Below, in pieces: positions 1 through 8,957 of a stretch of DNA of 64,000 bases. Numbering within the stretch: the first letter of the stretch is position 1; each line of letters opens with the position of its first letter. This DNA comes from Halogranum amylolyticum (GTDB lineage: Archaea; Halobacteriota; Halobacteria; Halobacteriales; Haloferacaceae). The DNA lies in contig NZ_FODV01000004.1 in the NCBI RefSeq assembly GCF_900110465.1, positions 148,108 through 212,107 on the forward strand. Reading direction: 5' to 3'. The notes beneath the pieces were generated by a model. It ran no database searches and was not told where the DNA came from. It worked only from the letters and a program-made list of their open reading frames with translations. The translations under genes were made by a program, and so were the position numbers.

Positions 1-68
1 GAAAGAGCGTGTCGGTCTCTCTCACACCGGGGGCGAGACCACGGACGGCGGCGACGTGTCGGCCGCCG

Positions 69-410
69 TCAGTCGCTCCCGAACGTGAGTTCCCGGGTCA
101 ACAGGAGCGATCCGAGGACGAGCAGCAGAATCGTGACGACGGTCTGGGTCCCGCCGACGAAGTTCACGAGCGCCCACGCGACGACGCCGGCGTAGAGCGC
201 GATGCGGAACCGGCGCGTGTCGAACCCGCCGCGGAAGACCGCGAGCGCGACGAGCGAGACGACGTAGAGGCTGACGGCGACTTCGAGCAACTCGAAGAGG
301 CCGCCGGTCTGCAGTTGGAAGTACGCGCTGACGAGGACGACGAGGAAGAGCAGGGCGACGAACGCCCGCGTGACGACGGTTATCTGTCTGTCCGAGAGTC
401 GGGGTGCCAT
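69..410 (-). CDS. Small four-helix membrane protein, unknown function
   Basis: This 113-residue protein is almost entirely hydrophobic. Four likely membrane helices lie at about residues 9-30, 36-58, 69-84 and 88-105, joined by very short loops, and there is no signal peptide or catalytic motif. I do not recognise a characterised family. The gene is divergent from the Dna2-type helicase gene, with about 120 bp between the two start codons, so the promoters share one spacer. That it is a gene is supported by the ATG start, the coherent helix pattern and the lack of a better reading on the other strand. Its role is unknown. Confidence 0.7.
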   Translation of the reverse strand: MAPRLSDRQITVVTRAFVALLFLVVLVSAYFQLQTGGLFELLEVAVSLYVVSLVALAVFRGGFDTRRFRIALYAGVVAWALVNFVGGTQTVVTILLLVLGSLLLTRELTFGSD

Positions 411-499
411 ACCCGCTCTGGGTGGTGACTCTACTTCGGTGCTGTGGTCGCGGGGCAGTCACGGCGTGCGTTCTCGGAACGCCGACTCTGCCGACCGAC

Positions 500-533
500 A
501 GCGTTTTTCGACCCCGACGACACACACGGATAG
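500..533 (+). promoter_or_regulatory. TATA-like box placing the helicase start at the GTG at 533
   Basis: A T-run (gttttt, 503-508) lies about 25-30 nt before the GTG at 533. This is the spacing expected for a leaderless haloarchaeal transcript. It favours 533 over the upstream in-frame ATG at 404, whose first 43 codons read as low-complexity, shadow-like sequence. Confidence 0.5.
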
Positions 534-3193
534 TGAACGTTCGGGGTCCCATCGTCGCAGTCGGAGAGCCGCGCAGCGTCAACACGAAGTACGGCGAGCG
601 CGACCTCGTCGAGGTCACAGTTCGGCCCGACGAGGCACCCGCAGACAGGTCGGAGCCGGTCGACGTGACGCTCTGGGGGAAGTGGACCCACACCGCGGAG
701 CACGCCGAAGAGGGGATGGAGCTGCTCGTCACCGAAGCGGAAGAAAACGAGTTCGGTGGCGAGGTGGGCTACACGACCTCCAAAGAGTCCTACGTCGTCC
801 TCGAACCGGGGTTCCTCGTCAACGTGACCGCCATCCGCTCGTGGGTGCAGTGTCCCCGGATGTACTATCTGAACAAGCTGTCGGGGATTCCGCTGAACTA
901 CCCCGTCGTCAAGGGGACTATCGTCCACGAGGTGTTCGGCGACCTGCTGCGCGGACAGGATCTCGAACCCGCCATCGAGGATCGTGTCGAAGAAGCCGGC
1001 CTCGAACTCGGCCTGCTCGGGCGCGAGCGCGAGGAGGTCGCAGACGAGGTGCGGCAGAACGCCGCCGCCATCGAGGGGTGGTTGGCGCAGGGGACGCTGA
1101 CCGAGGAGGACGCCTGGCGCTCGGAGTACACGCTCATCTCGCCGACGTTCGGCCTCAAGGGTCGCGCGGACGCGCTCCGCCGCGGGATGCCGGTCGAGCT
1201 GAAGACGGGGAAGAACACCAAGCGCGACCCCAGATTTCAGGACAAGGTGCAGGCGGCCTGCTACGCGCTGATGCTCGCCGAGCGCGGCGTCCCCACCGAC
1301 ACCGGAACCCTGCTCTACACCAAGAACACCGCTCTCGACCGTACCGAGGAGTCCGGTGACCTCTCGCCCGCAAAGGAGTTCTCCATCGGCAAGGGCTTCC
1401 TCGACTTCGTCGTCCGCACGCGCAACGAACTCGCCGCGATGGAGTTCGACGTCTCCGTCCCGACCGGGTTCGAGGCGGACGCCAAGTGCGAGTACTGCTT
1501 CGAGAAGGATACCTGCATGGTCGTCTCGGGACGACTCGATCAGGAGTCGAAAGCGGGGAAGATCGGGACGCCGCTCCCCGAGGACGAACGCGACTACTTC
1601 GACCGACTGTACCGGGCGCTGGAGGAGGAACGTCGCGAGGTCCACCGCGAGTACCGCAAACTCTGGGAGCAGTCGGCCGAGGAGCGGGCGGCAGACGACC
1701 GGGCTATCATCGATCTCGACCCGCAGAGCCAGACAGAGATCGACGGTGGCCGCTGGGAGTTGCGGGCACGGAAGACCGACGACGCCGTCTCCAAACTCCG
1801 CGAGGGTGACATCGCCCTCGCCAGCGACGGCGACCCCGTCTCCGGCCACGCCGAGTTGGGGCGGATCGAACGACTCGACGACGAGGTCGTCGTCACGACC
1901 GACGAACCGGTCGAACTCCGCCGACTCGACGTCTACCCCTCGGAGATCTCTGTCGACCGGATGCTCACCGCGCTCCACGACGCGCTCCTGAAGGGCGACC
2001 CCGACCGGAAAGACGTGCTGTTCGGGCGACGCGAACCCGAGTTCGAGGAGAACGAGGAGATCTACATCGACAACAACGAGTCGCAGAACGCCGCGGTCAA
2101 CCTCGCGGTGAACGCCGAGGACTGTGCGCTCGTCCACGGCCCGCCGGGGACGGGAAAGACGTACACCATCGCCCGGACGATCCGCGCGCTCGTCGACGAC
2201 GGTAATCGGGTGCTGCTCTCGGCGTTCACGAACCGCGCCGTCGACAACGCGCTGGAGGCACTGCGCGACCAGGGATGCGAAGACATCGTGAGAGTTGGCA
2301 CAGAGACCGGCGTCCGCGAGGACATGCAGGACCTCCGTCTGGAGCAGCGCGGCGAACCGAACGACCGCGTCGCCGAGTTGGCCCACGCGCAGGTCGTCGC
2401 CGCCACCACCTCCACCTGTGGGTCGCGCGTGATGCGCGAACAGGAGTTCGACGTCGCGCTCGTCGACGAGGCCTCCCAACTCACCGAACCCGGCACGCTC
2501 GCGGCGACCAACCTCGCCGACCGGTTCGTGCTCGTCGGCGACCACCAGCAGTTGCCCCCCGTCGTCCGCGCGGAGAACGACCTCACGAAATCGCTCTTTC
2601 AGCGACTCATCGAACGCTACCCCGACGCGTCGGTGATGCTGGACCGCCAGTACCGGATGGCCCAGCGCATCCAGGCGTTCTCCTCAGTCGAGTTCTACGA
2701 CGGCCAACTCCGGCCCGCCACGGGCGAGGTAGCCGCCCAGCGACTGTCGCATCTCCCGGGCGTCGACCCCAGCGCGCTCCCCGCGGAGCTACAGGACGCG
2801 GTGAGTTTCGTCGACCCCGAGGGGGAGCGCGTCGGCAACACCAACCCCGTCGAGGCCGACCGCGTCGCCGACGTCGTCCGGGCGTTCCGCGAGGCCGGCG
2901 TCGCTGCCGACGACGTCGGCGTCATCGCGCCGTTCCGGGCGCAGGTCGCCGAGATCGCCCGTCGCGTCGACGTCACCGTCGACACCGTCGACCGGTTCCA
3001 AGGCTCCTCGAAGGAGGTGATCGTCGTCTCGTTCGTCGCCACCGGAAACCTGGAAGAACCGATCTTCGAGGACCACCGTCGGCTGAACGTCGCGCTCACG
3101 CGGGCGAAGAAGGGGCTCGTCCTCGTCGGCAACCCGACGGCGCTGGCGTCCGACCCGTTCTACGAGCGGATGCTGAACTGGGCGCGGCGCTGA
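533..3193 (+). CDS. dna2: Dna2-type DNA helicase with N-terminal Cas4-like nuclease domain
   Basis: With the GTG start at 533 the protein has 886 residues. An N-terminal stretch of about 90 residues looks OB-like. A RecB/Cas4-type nuclease follows, with D213, E222 and K224 (VELKTG) as the PD-(D/E)xK core and four cysteines placed as in iron-sulfur Cas4 nucleases: C107, C319, C322 and C328. The second half is a superfamily 1 helicase: Walker A GPPGTGKT at 536-543, Walker B with DEAS at 645-648, and a late RLNVALTRAKKGL motif. In archaea and eukaryotes this order is typical of Dna2 enzymes, which process replication flaps and resected ends. No CRISPR or cas1/cas2 gene lies nearby, so a replication or repair role is more likely than adaptation. 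In this range the start is the main uncertainty. Confidence 0.88.
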   Translation: MNVRGPIVAVGEPRSVNTKYGERDLVEVTVRPDEAPADRSEPVDVTLWGKWTHTAEHAEEGMELLVTEAEENEFGGEVGYTTSKESYVVLEPGFLVNVTAIRSWVQCPRMYYLNKLSGIPLNYPVVKGTIVHEVFGDLLRGQDLEPAIEDRVEEAGLELGLLGREREEVADEVRQNAAAIEGWLAQGTLTEEDAWRSEYTLISPTFGLKGRADALRRGMPVELKTGKNTKRDPRFQDKVQAACYALMLAERGVPTDTGTLLYTKNTALDRTEESGDLSPAKEFSIGKGFLDFVVRTRNELAAMEFDVSVPTGFEADAKCEYCFEKDTCMVVSGRLDQESKAGKIGTPLPEDERDYFDRLYRALEEERREVHREYRKLWEQSAEERAADDRAIIDLDPQSQTEIDGGRWELRARKTDDAVSKLREGDIALASDGDPVSGHAELGRIERLDDEVVVTTDEPVELRRLDVYPSEISVDRMLTALHDALLKGDPDRKDVLFGRREPEFEENEEIYIDNNESQNAAVNLAVNAEDCALVHGPPGTGKTYTIARTIRALVDDGNRVLLSAFTNRAVDNALEALRDQGCEDIVRVGTETGVREDMQDLRLEQRGEPNDRVAELAHAQVVAATTSTCGSRVMREQEFDVALVDEASQLTEPGTLAATNLADRFVLVGDHQQLPPVVRAENDLTKSLFQRLIERYPDASVMLDRQYRMAQRIQAFSSVEFYDGQLRPATGEVAAQRLSHLPGVDPSALPAELQDAVSFVDPEGERVGNTNPVEADRVADVVRAFREAGVAADDVGVIAPFRAQVAEIARRVDVTVDTVDRFQGSSKEVIVVSFVATGNLEEPIFEDHRRLNVALTRAKKGLVLVGNPTALASDPFYERMLNWARR

Positions 3194-3236
3194 GGCAACG
3201 GCGCGGCACGTTGACCTGTCTCCGGATCGCGATCGG

Positions 3237-3941
3237 TCATCGGGGGTCGAGCGGTCGCAGATCCGCGATCTCGAACAGCGGTCGGATGTCACAGACGGTG
3301 TAGTCGTACAGCAGTCTCTCCAGTTCGCGGAACGTGAGCGTGTCACGGGCGTCGACGCTGGCGAGTGCGAGATAGCGCTCGCCGAACCGCGGGACGTCCG
3401 CGCTCAACACCTCGGCAGAGCCGCGGTCGCTGTACGATCGCCAGTCGTCGGGGTAGAGACTGTGCCGGTAGTCGGCCCAGGCGGTCTTCTCGACCTCGAC
3501 GCCGAGTTCGTCGCACACCCACTCGAGGCTCCGGCGACTGCCCCACGTCGCCTGCACGTCGTCCATCAGGTCGACGTGGTCCAGCGCGAGCAGGTCGTCG
3601 ACTCGCCGGCGGGGGCCGTCGTCGCCGACGGCGTCGCCGGCGCGGTCGGCCCGTCCCGGCAGGTGGATGAGGTCGAACCCGTCGCCGTTGTAGGTGACGA
3701 GCGTGTCGGCCGGTCGGTCGGCACACCACTCGCAGACGGCGTCGACGAGCGCGAGTTCCGACTCGGGGGAGTCGTCGTCACGGAAGAGCACCGTTGTCTC
3801 GACCGGTTCGCCGGGCGCCGACCGGTAGCCGAGACCGACCGCGAGCAGTTCGAAGTACGAGGAGTCCCGGAACTGGGCCTGCTCCGTCGGTTCGCGGTCG
3901 GGGCTCACCGTCTCGATGTCGAGCGCCAGCGTACCGGCCAT
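3237..3941 (-). CDS. DnaQ/PolB-like 3'-5' exonuclease-fold protein
   Basis: This 234-residue protein has an RNase H-like exonuclease fold. ExoI is LDIET (D8, E10) and ExoII is TYNGDGFDL (N85, F89, D90). A C-terminal segment rich in aspartate (SVDARDT, D197/D200) probably supplies the fourth acidic ligand. Such proteins bind two metal ions and remove nucleotides from 3' ends. It resembles the stand-alone proteofreading-domain homologues annotated as predicted exonucleases related to PolB. It converges with the Dna2-type helicase gene, stop to stop, 43 bp apart. The substrate (DNA or RNA) cannot be told from the sequence. Confidence 0.72.
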   Translation of the reverse strand: MAGTLALDIETVSPDREPTEQAQFRDSSYFELLAVGLGYRSAPGEPVETTVLFRDDDSPESELALVDAVCEWCADRPADTLVTYNGDGFDLIHLPGRADRAGDAVGDDGPRRRVDDLLALDHVDLMDDVQATWGSRRSLEWVCDELGVEVEKTAWADYRHSLYPDDWRSYSDRGSAEVLSADVPRFGERYLALASVDARDTLTFRELERLLYDYTVCDIRPLFEIADLRPLDPR

Positions 3942-4026
3942 AGAGGGTGGAACTAGAGTCGGCTACTTGAAGTTGTCTCACCGGGAGAGCGACGGGTTCA
4001 GGTCCGTCGGCCCCGTGGCGACGACC

Positions 4027-4401
4027 GTGCCACAGCTCCAGTTCGACACGACCCTCGATCTGACCGCCGACGAGAAGCGAACGCTCACCGCGGCGGTGAC
4101 GGACCTGTACGCCGAAGAGATGGCGACGACGACGGGTCACGTCGCCGTCGTCGTCCGCGAGCACTCGTCGGAGAACCTCTCGCTCGGCCGCGCCGTCGAC
4201 GGTCCGCTCTGCTTCCTGAACGCCGACGTCCGCGAGGGACGGTCGTTCGAGCGCAAGCGGTCGTTCGCGCTGGCGACGATGACCGTCCTCCGGGAGCGGT
4301 TCGACGTGCCGCGAGAGAACCTGAAGGTCGTCTTCTCGGAGCACGCGGGCGAGGAGATGATGGGCGTCGACCGCGTCGGCGGCGACTGGTCCGAAGAGTG
4401 A
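4027..4401 (+). CDS. Tautomerase-superfamily (4-OT/MIF-like) protein
   Basis: An ATG 37 codons upstream would give a 161-residue protein, but the GTG at 4027 starts exactly at VPQLQFDTTLDLT. After removal of the initiator this exposes an N-terminal proline, the catalytic base of the tautomerase superfamily. The resulting 124 residues have the beta-alpha-beta pattern of one tautomerase unit (LTADEKRTLTAAVTDLYAEEM helix; VAVVVREH strand). Members isomerise keto-enol substrates or dehalogenate; the substrate here is unknown. It is divergent from the exonuclease gene. The start choice rests on the Pro-1 argument, so it is an inference. Confidence 0.65.
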   Translation: MPQLQFDTTLDLTADEKRTLTAAVTDLYAEEMATTTGHVAVVVREHSSENLSLGRAVDGPLCFLNADVREGRSFERKRSFALATMTVLRERFDVPRENLKVVFSEHAGEEMMGVDRVGGDWSEE

Positions 4402-4491
4402 TGCGTCGTCGAGGTGGCGTCGGCAGTTAGACGGGGTATCGGAAGTCTTCGTCCTCTTCGTCGTGACAGAGTCGCGACCTGCTGAACGCTG

Positions 4492-4507
4492 CGTGCTGAA
4501 TAGAGAG
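4492..4507 (-). repeat. Dispersed short repeat, copy A
   Basis: Read on the minus strand this is CTCTCTATTCAGCACG, identical over 16 bases to copy C at 18858-18873. It lies in the 159-bp spacer between the tautomerase and amphi-Trp genes. A related GCTGAAC word sits directly beside it (4481-4487). Confidence 0.5.
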
Positions 4508-4560
4508 GCTGTATCCATCACAGTGGTACAAAAAACGGGCACTCTGCCCACGGATTTGTC

Positions 4561-4920
4561 CTACTCTTCGTCGTCTGCTCTTCCCTTATCTTCCTCCGTC
4601 TCGTCGCCTTCGTCCTCGTCGGGCTCCTCGGCCGGGGCCGCATCGCCGTCGGCCGTCGGCCACTCCAGTTCGACTTCCAGTTCGGTCTCGTCGTCTTCTT
4701 CCTCGTACTCAAATTCCATCTCGAACCGTTCGGGGACAGTTACTGACCCTTCGTCCCCGCCGAGTTCTACCGATCCGTTCTCGACGCCGTCGGCGACTCG
4801 CCGGAGGATGGCCGCCCCCTCCTCGCGAGTCATCTGGCCTTCCAACTCGAACTCTTCTTGTTCGCTCTCGGTGTTCTCGGACTCCTCCACGTCGTCCGCG
4901 TCCTGATGCTGGTCTGTCAC
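4561..4920 (-). CDS. Amphi-Trp domain-containing protein
   Basis: This 119-residue protein, GTG start, has a compact domain of about residues 23-90 that matches the amphi-Trp family: FELEGQMTREEGAAILRRV, an ungapped helix, then strands ending in VELEW. The last 30 residues and the first 20 are highly acidic and probably disordered. The family is found mainly in halophilic archaea and some bacteria and has no established activity. It stands alone between a convergent tautomerase gene and a long 5' spacer. Confidence 0.7.
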   Translation of the reverse strand: MTDQHQDADDVEESENTESEQEEFELEGQMTREEGAAILRRVADGVENGSVELGGDEGSVTVPERFEMEFEYEEEDDETELEVELEWPTADGDAAPAEEPDEDEGDETEEDKGRADDEE

Positions 4921-5168
4921 GCATCACCGTACGCCCCCGGTACTCAAAACTCCACTCGCCACACATCGTTCTTCACCACTTAGGCAGTGGTCTCACCAAA
5001 GCCTCGAAATCGATTGTGATTAGCTCACGACCAAGCGTGTCGCAGTTACTCTCGATAACGGTTGCCCGACCTCTCACTAGACGGTCGGTGACCGACTGAC
5101 GCCCTCTCTTCAACACGAACAAGCTGTCGGTCACAGCAGAGTACGTCGGTCGACTCTGGGAACTTTTG

Positions 5169-7940
5169 TTAGTCTCTGTAGCCGGCTCCGGCGGCCGCCT
5201 CGTCGGGCTCCTCGTCGTCGCCGTCGCCGATCTCGGCCAGCACGCGCTCGTGGAACTCTCTGAGCACGGCCGACTCGTCCTCGGCGAGGACGACGTCCGA
5301 CGCCATCAGCGTCGCGAGGCCGAACGCTCGCGGCGACGGCGAGGACTGTTCGAGGCGAGTCACCGCGACGTCGCCCGCCTGCACCGAAGCGACGAACTCG
5401 CGGAGCGCCTGGTGGTTCAGTTTGTCCTCCAGGATCTCGCGGTACGTCTCCTCCATCACGGCGAAGGCGTCGAGCCCCTGTGCGAACGACAGCAGCATCT
5501 CGCTGGACACCTGCTGTTCGGCGGCGGACTTCTCGTACCCCTTGTACCGCTTCAGGATCATCAGCGAGCGCGTCGCGTTGATGCGGAAGTAGCGCTTCAA
5601 GAGGTCGGTCCCCTCCAACGCCGCCCGGAGGTCGCTGCCGACGGCCTCGGGGTCCAGCGAACGGAGCACGCCTGCGACGTCGACCTTCCGGTTCAGCGGC
5701 ATCGACAGCGAGAACCCGTTGTCGGCGACGGCGACCTGGACGTTCGTGTTCGCCTCCTGGGCGCAGTGGTAGGCGACGAGTCGCGAGAGACCGTCGTTGA
5801 ACTTCCGGCCGTAGTTCGAGTGGACGTGGTAGTGCCGGCGGTACTCCTCTCTGTCCTTCACCTCCTCGACGACGAGGCGGTCGTCGGTGCTGACGCTGTC
5901 GGGTCCGGCGTACCGACGCTGTTCGTCGTACATCCGGGCGATTGCGCGGACGCTGTTCTCGTCCAGCGGGAACCCGCGAAGCCAGTCGCGGGCAGCAGGT
6001 TGACCGCCGCGTTCGAGTCGGTCGACCAGATCACCCTGAAAGGAGAGAATCTCGCGGCCGAGATCGTACGAGAGCGGTAGCCGCTCGGAGAACCACGAGG
6101 GGACCGTCGGACGAGCGTTCGTCGGATCGACGTACACCTTCGACCCTCGTCGATACCTGAACTCGAACTGTGACCCCCCGAGGACGAACACGTCGCCCTT
6201 CTCCAGCGTGTCGAGGTAGTTCTCGTCGAGGTTGCCGACCCACTCGCTGGACGAGCGAGTGTAGACGTCGCAGGTGAAGGAGTCGGGGATGGTGCCGACG
6301 TTGGTCATGTAGATGACGCGGGCCATCCGTCCCCGCTTGCCGACGAGCGGTTGGCCGACGTCGTACTCCTCGTAGTGGTGTTCGCCGTCCGGCGCATCGT
6401 TGGTGTCGCGCCAGATCTTCGCGTAGACGTTCTTCTCCTCCAACCCCTCGTAGTCGGCAGTCAGATACCGAAAGAGGCGCTCGAAGTCGACGTCGTCGAA
6501 GTCGCGGTAGGGGTACGCGCGAGTGAGGACGTCCCGAATCTCCGACTCGGGGCGGATCTCGTTTATCGCCATCCCGTACACCTGCTGGGCGGCCACGTCG
6601 TAGGCGTTCTCCGGGACGAACACGCGGTCGACGAACCCCTCCTCGGCCTTCTTGAGCATCACTGCACATTCGACGAGTTCGTCGCGGTCGAGTGCGACGA
6701 CCCGCCCAGTGACCGTCTGTCCGAGGCGATGCCCCGCACGGCCGACCCGCTGGAGCAGCGAGGCGACCGACTTCGGCGACCCGACCTGGACGACGAGGTC
6801 GATGTAGGGCATGTCGATGCCGAGTTCCAGCGACGTCGACGTGGTGACGACGTCGAGGTCGCCCGCCTTCAACTGTGATTCGACGTCCTGTCGACGCTCC
6901 TTCGAGAGCGACCCGTGGTGACAGCCCGAGTTCGACTCGTCGTACGTCTCGGAATGGTTCTCGCGGAGGTTGTGCAGGACGCGCTCTGCGCCCGAGCGGG
7001 TGTTGGTGAAGACGAGCGTGTTCGTGTGCGACTGGATCAGCTTGTGGAGACGGTCGTAGAACCGCTCGGTGACGACGCTGCGGGGCGTGTCGACGAGGTC
7101 GTCGGTCGGACACTCCAGTCCGACGTCGAACTCGCGGACGAACCGCGTGTCGACGATCTCGCAGTTTCGGGGAGCGCCGTCGTCGTCGCGGCCGACGAGG
7201 AACTCGGCCATCGTCGTCAGCGGTTCGACCGTCGCCGAACAGCCGATTCTGGTTGGAGAGCCGTCGGCCAGCTCCTCCAGTCGCTCCAGCGACACCGAGA
7301 GATGGGTGCCGCGTTTGTTCTCCGCGAGGCTGTGGATCTCGTCGACGACGACGTACTCGACGTTTCGGAGCTTCTCTTTGAACTTCGGCGAGTTGAGCAG
7401 GATCGCCAGCGTCTCGGGAGTCGTGTTGAGGATGTGCGGCGTCGTCTCCAGCATCTTCTGACGCTCGCTGGAGGCGGTGTCGCCGTGACGGATGGCGTGG
7501 CGGATCTCCACCTGTTCCCCCCGGTCGGCCATCTTCTGGGAGATGCCCTCGAGCGGCACCGTCAGGTTGCGGTGGATGTCGTTTGCGAGCGACTTCAGCG
7601 GCGAGACGTAGAGACAGTAGACCGCGTTGTCGAGGCCGTCCGCCGACTCGCGGTCGCGGCGGAACAGTTCGTCGATGATAGCGGTGAAGGAGGCGAGCGT
7701 CTTGCCCGACCCTGTGGGCGCACAGACGAGCGCGTTCGTTCCCTCGTGGATGAGCGGGATTGCCTCCCGCTGTGGCGGGGTGAAGAACCCGTCGTTCTCG
7801 GGGACGTACGAACCGAACTCGTCGACCCACCACTCTCGGACCGACGGCTCCAGCAGGTCGAGAACGTCCTCGTCCGCGATGTCGACGGTGGTGGCGTCGA
7901 CGTCGACGTCGGACGCTGTCAGCAACTCCCGGCCTCTCAT
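5169..7940 (-). CDS. lhr: Lhr-type superfamily 2 ATP-dependent helicase
   Basis: The ATG at 7940 (MRGRELL) gives 923 residues, the usual size of archaeal Lhr-type helicases; the longer reading adds 121 residues that overlap the divergent MBL gene. Motifs of superfamily 2 are clear: Walker A APTGSGKT at 74-81, motif Ia YVSPLKSL at 111-118, DEIH at 200-203, SATV (motif III), the strand TLVFTNTRSGAERV and QRVGRAGHR (motif VI). A long C-terminal region past the two RecA domains carries the winged-helix and Lhr core. Lhr proteins translocate 3'-5' on DNA and unwind forks or RNA:DNA hybrids, and are linked to repair. The gene is divergent from an MBL-fold nuclease gene. Confidence 0.85.
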   Translation of the reverse strand: MRGRELLTASDVDVDATTVDIADEDVLDLLEPSVREWWVDEFGSYVPENDGFFTPPQREAIPLIHEGTNALVCAPTGSGKTLASFTAIIDELFRRDRESADGLDNAVYCLYVSPLKSLANDIHRNLTVPLEGISQKMADRGEQVEIRHAIRHGDTASSERQKMLETTPHILNTTPETLAILLNSPKFKEKLRNVEYVVVDEIHSLAENKRGTHLSVSLERLEELADGSPTRIGCSATVEPLTTMAEFLVGRDDDGAPRNCEIVDTRFVREFDVGLECPTDDLVDTPRSVVTERFYDRLHKLIQSHTNTLVFTNTRSGAERVLHNLRENHSETYDESNSGCHHGSLSKERRQDVESQLKAGDLDVVTTSTSLELGIDMPYIDLVVQVGSPKSVASLLQRVGRAGHRLGQTVTGRVVALDRDELVECAVMLKKAEEGFVDRVFVPENAYDVAAQQVYGMAINEIRPESEIRDVLTRAYPYRDFDDVDFERLFRYLTADYEGLEEKNVYAKIWRDTNDAPDGEHHYEEYDVGQPLVGKRGRMARVIYMTNVGTIPDSFTCDVYTRSSSEWVGNLDENYLDTLEKGDVFVLGGSQFEFRYRRGSKVYVDPTNARPTVPSWFSERLPLSYDLGREILSFQGDLVDRLERGGQPAARDWLRGFPLDENSVRAIARMYDEQRRYAGPDSVSTDDRLVVEEVKDREEYRRHYHVHSNYGRKFNDGLSRLVAYHCAQEANTNVQVAVADNGFSLSMPLNRKVDVAGVLRSLDPEAVGSDLRAALEGTDLLKRYFRINATRSLMILKRYKGYEKSAAEQQVSSEMLLSFAQGLDAFAVMEETYREILEDKLNHQALREFVASVQAGDVAVTRLEQSSPSPRAFGLATLMASDVVLAEDESAVLREFHERVLAEIGDGDDEEPDEAAAGAGYRD

Positions 7941-8054
7941 TACTGTCTTCTTCGACCGGATGGGTAAGTGGGTTGTGTCCGACGGCCGTCGCGTCCGGTG
8001 GAAGTCCGGAGAGAAGCCCGAACGGCTTTCGGCCTCCGGAGCGAGCAAACCGGT

Positions 8055-8786
8055 ATGCGCGTCACCTTCCTCGGAACCGGCAGCGCGATGCCGACGGCCG
8101 ACCGGGTGCAGACCGGCCTGCTCTTGGAGGCCGACGACAACACGCTCCTCGTCGACTGCGGGAGCGGCGTCCTCCATCGACTCAGCCAGACAGACGTCGG
8201 CTACGAAGAGATCTCGACGGTTCTCCTCACGCACCACCACCTCGATCACGTCTCGGATCTCCTCCCCCTGCTCAAAGCGCGCTGGCTCGCCGGCGAGGAG
8301 CATCTCGAAGTCGTCGGCCCGACCGGGACGAAGGCGCTCGTCGACGACTTACTCGACGTCCACGATTACCTGCAGGGCCGAGTCGACCTCCGAGTGCGCG
8401 AGGTGACGGCCGCCTCGTTCGAGGTCGCCGGGTTCGACGTCGAGGGGTACGAGACCCGCCACTCGGTGCCCGGTCTCGCCTACCGCTTCGGCGACGCGTT
8501 CACCTTCAGCGGCGACACCGAGGCGTTCGACGGTCTCGCGAACTTCGCCGACGGCTCCCGCGTCCTCGCGCACGACTGCTCCTTTCCCGACGAAGTCGAC
8601 GTCTCGAACCACCCGACGCCGACCCAACTGGGCGAGGTACTCGCCGGCCGTGACATCGACCGCGTCTACCTGACGCATCTCTACCCCCACACGGAGGGGA
8701 AACACCGCGAGATGCTCGACGCGATCGAGGCTCGGTTCGACGGCGACGTCCGCTTTGCTCGCGACGGATTGCAGTTCGAGCTCTGA
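8055..8786 (+). CDS. Metallo-beta-lactamase fold hydrolase, RNase Z-like
   Basis: Starting at the ATG at 8055 the protein has 243 residues. The zinc motif HxHxDH is THHHLDH (H60, H62, D64, H65). It is followed by the later ligands in FSGDTEA, LAHDCSF and LTHLYPH. The opening MRVTFLGTGSAMPT is the signature of RNase Z/ElaC-like enzymes. It is shorter than canonical RNase Z and I see no clear flexible tRNA-binding arm, so it may be a phosphodiesterase or an RNA-processing paralogue rather than the main tRNA 3' endonuclease. It is divergent from the Lhr helicase, 114 bp between starts. Confidence 0.75.
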   Translation: MRVTFLGTGSAMPTADRVQTGLLLEADDNTLLVDCGSGVLHRLSQTDVGYEEISTVLLTHHHLDHVSDLLPLLKARWLAGEEHLEVVGPTGTKALVDDLLDVHDYLQGRVDLRVREVTAASFEVAGFDVEGYETRHSVPGLAYRFGDAFTFSGDTEAFDGLANFADGSRVLAHDCSFPDEVDVSNHPTPTQLGEVLAGRDIDRVYLTHLYPHTEGKHREMLDAIEARFDGDVRFARDGLQFEL

Positions 8787-8957
8787 GCGCGGGTCGCGTC
8801 GACATCGACCGGTCGACCGACGACGAGGCGACCTGCGTGTGCTAGCACCACACACTACGTTTCCGGTGAAAACTGCCCGTGTCGGCGCTCGGCTCGCGTC
8901 TCCGGTCGGATTCCGACTCGACTCGACTCACGGTCGGCGGTCTGCGCGGCCCAGTTC

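Noticed and set aside
404..532. Upstream in-frame extension of the Dna2-type helicase to ATG 404
   Set aside because: The extra 43 residues look like a shadow and lie before a TATA-like box that fits the GTG at 533.
431..2545. Long minus-strand ORF (704 codons) opposite the helicase
   Set aside because: It is a classic GC-rich antisense shadow, rich in V, D, L and R with no domain; the plus-strand helicase has all motifs.
5084..5096. Small palindrome GTCGGT-G-ACCGAC upstream of the amphi-Trp gene
   Set aside because: It is short and 160 bp from the start, so a role cannot be argued.
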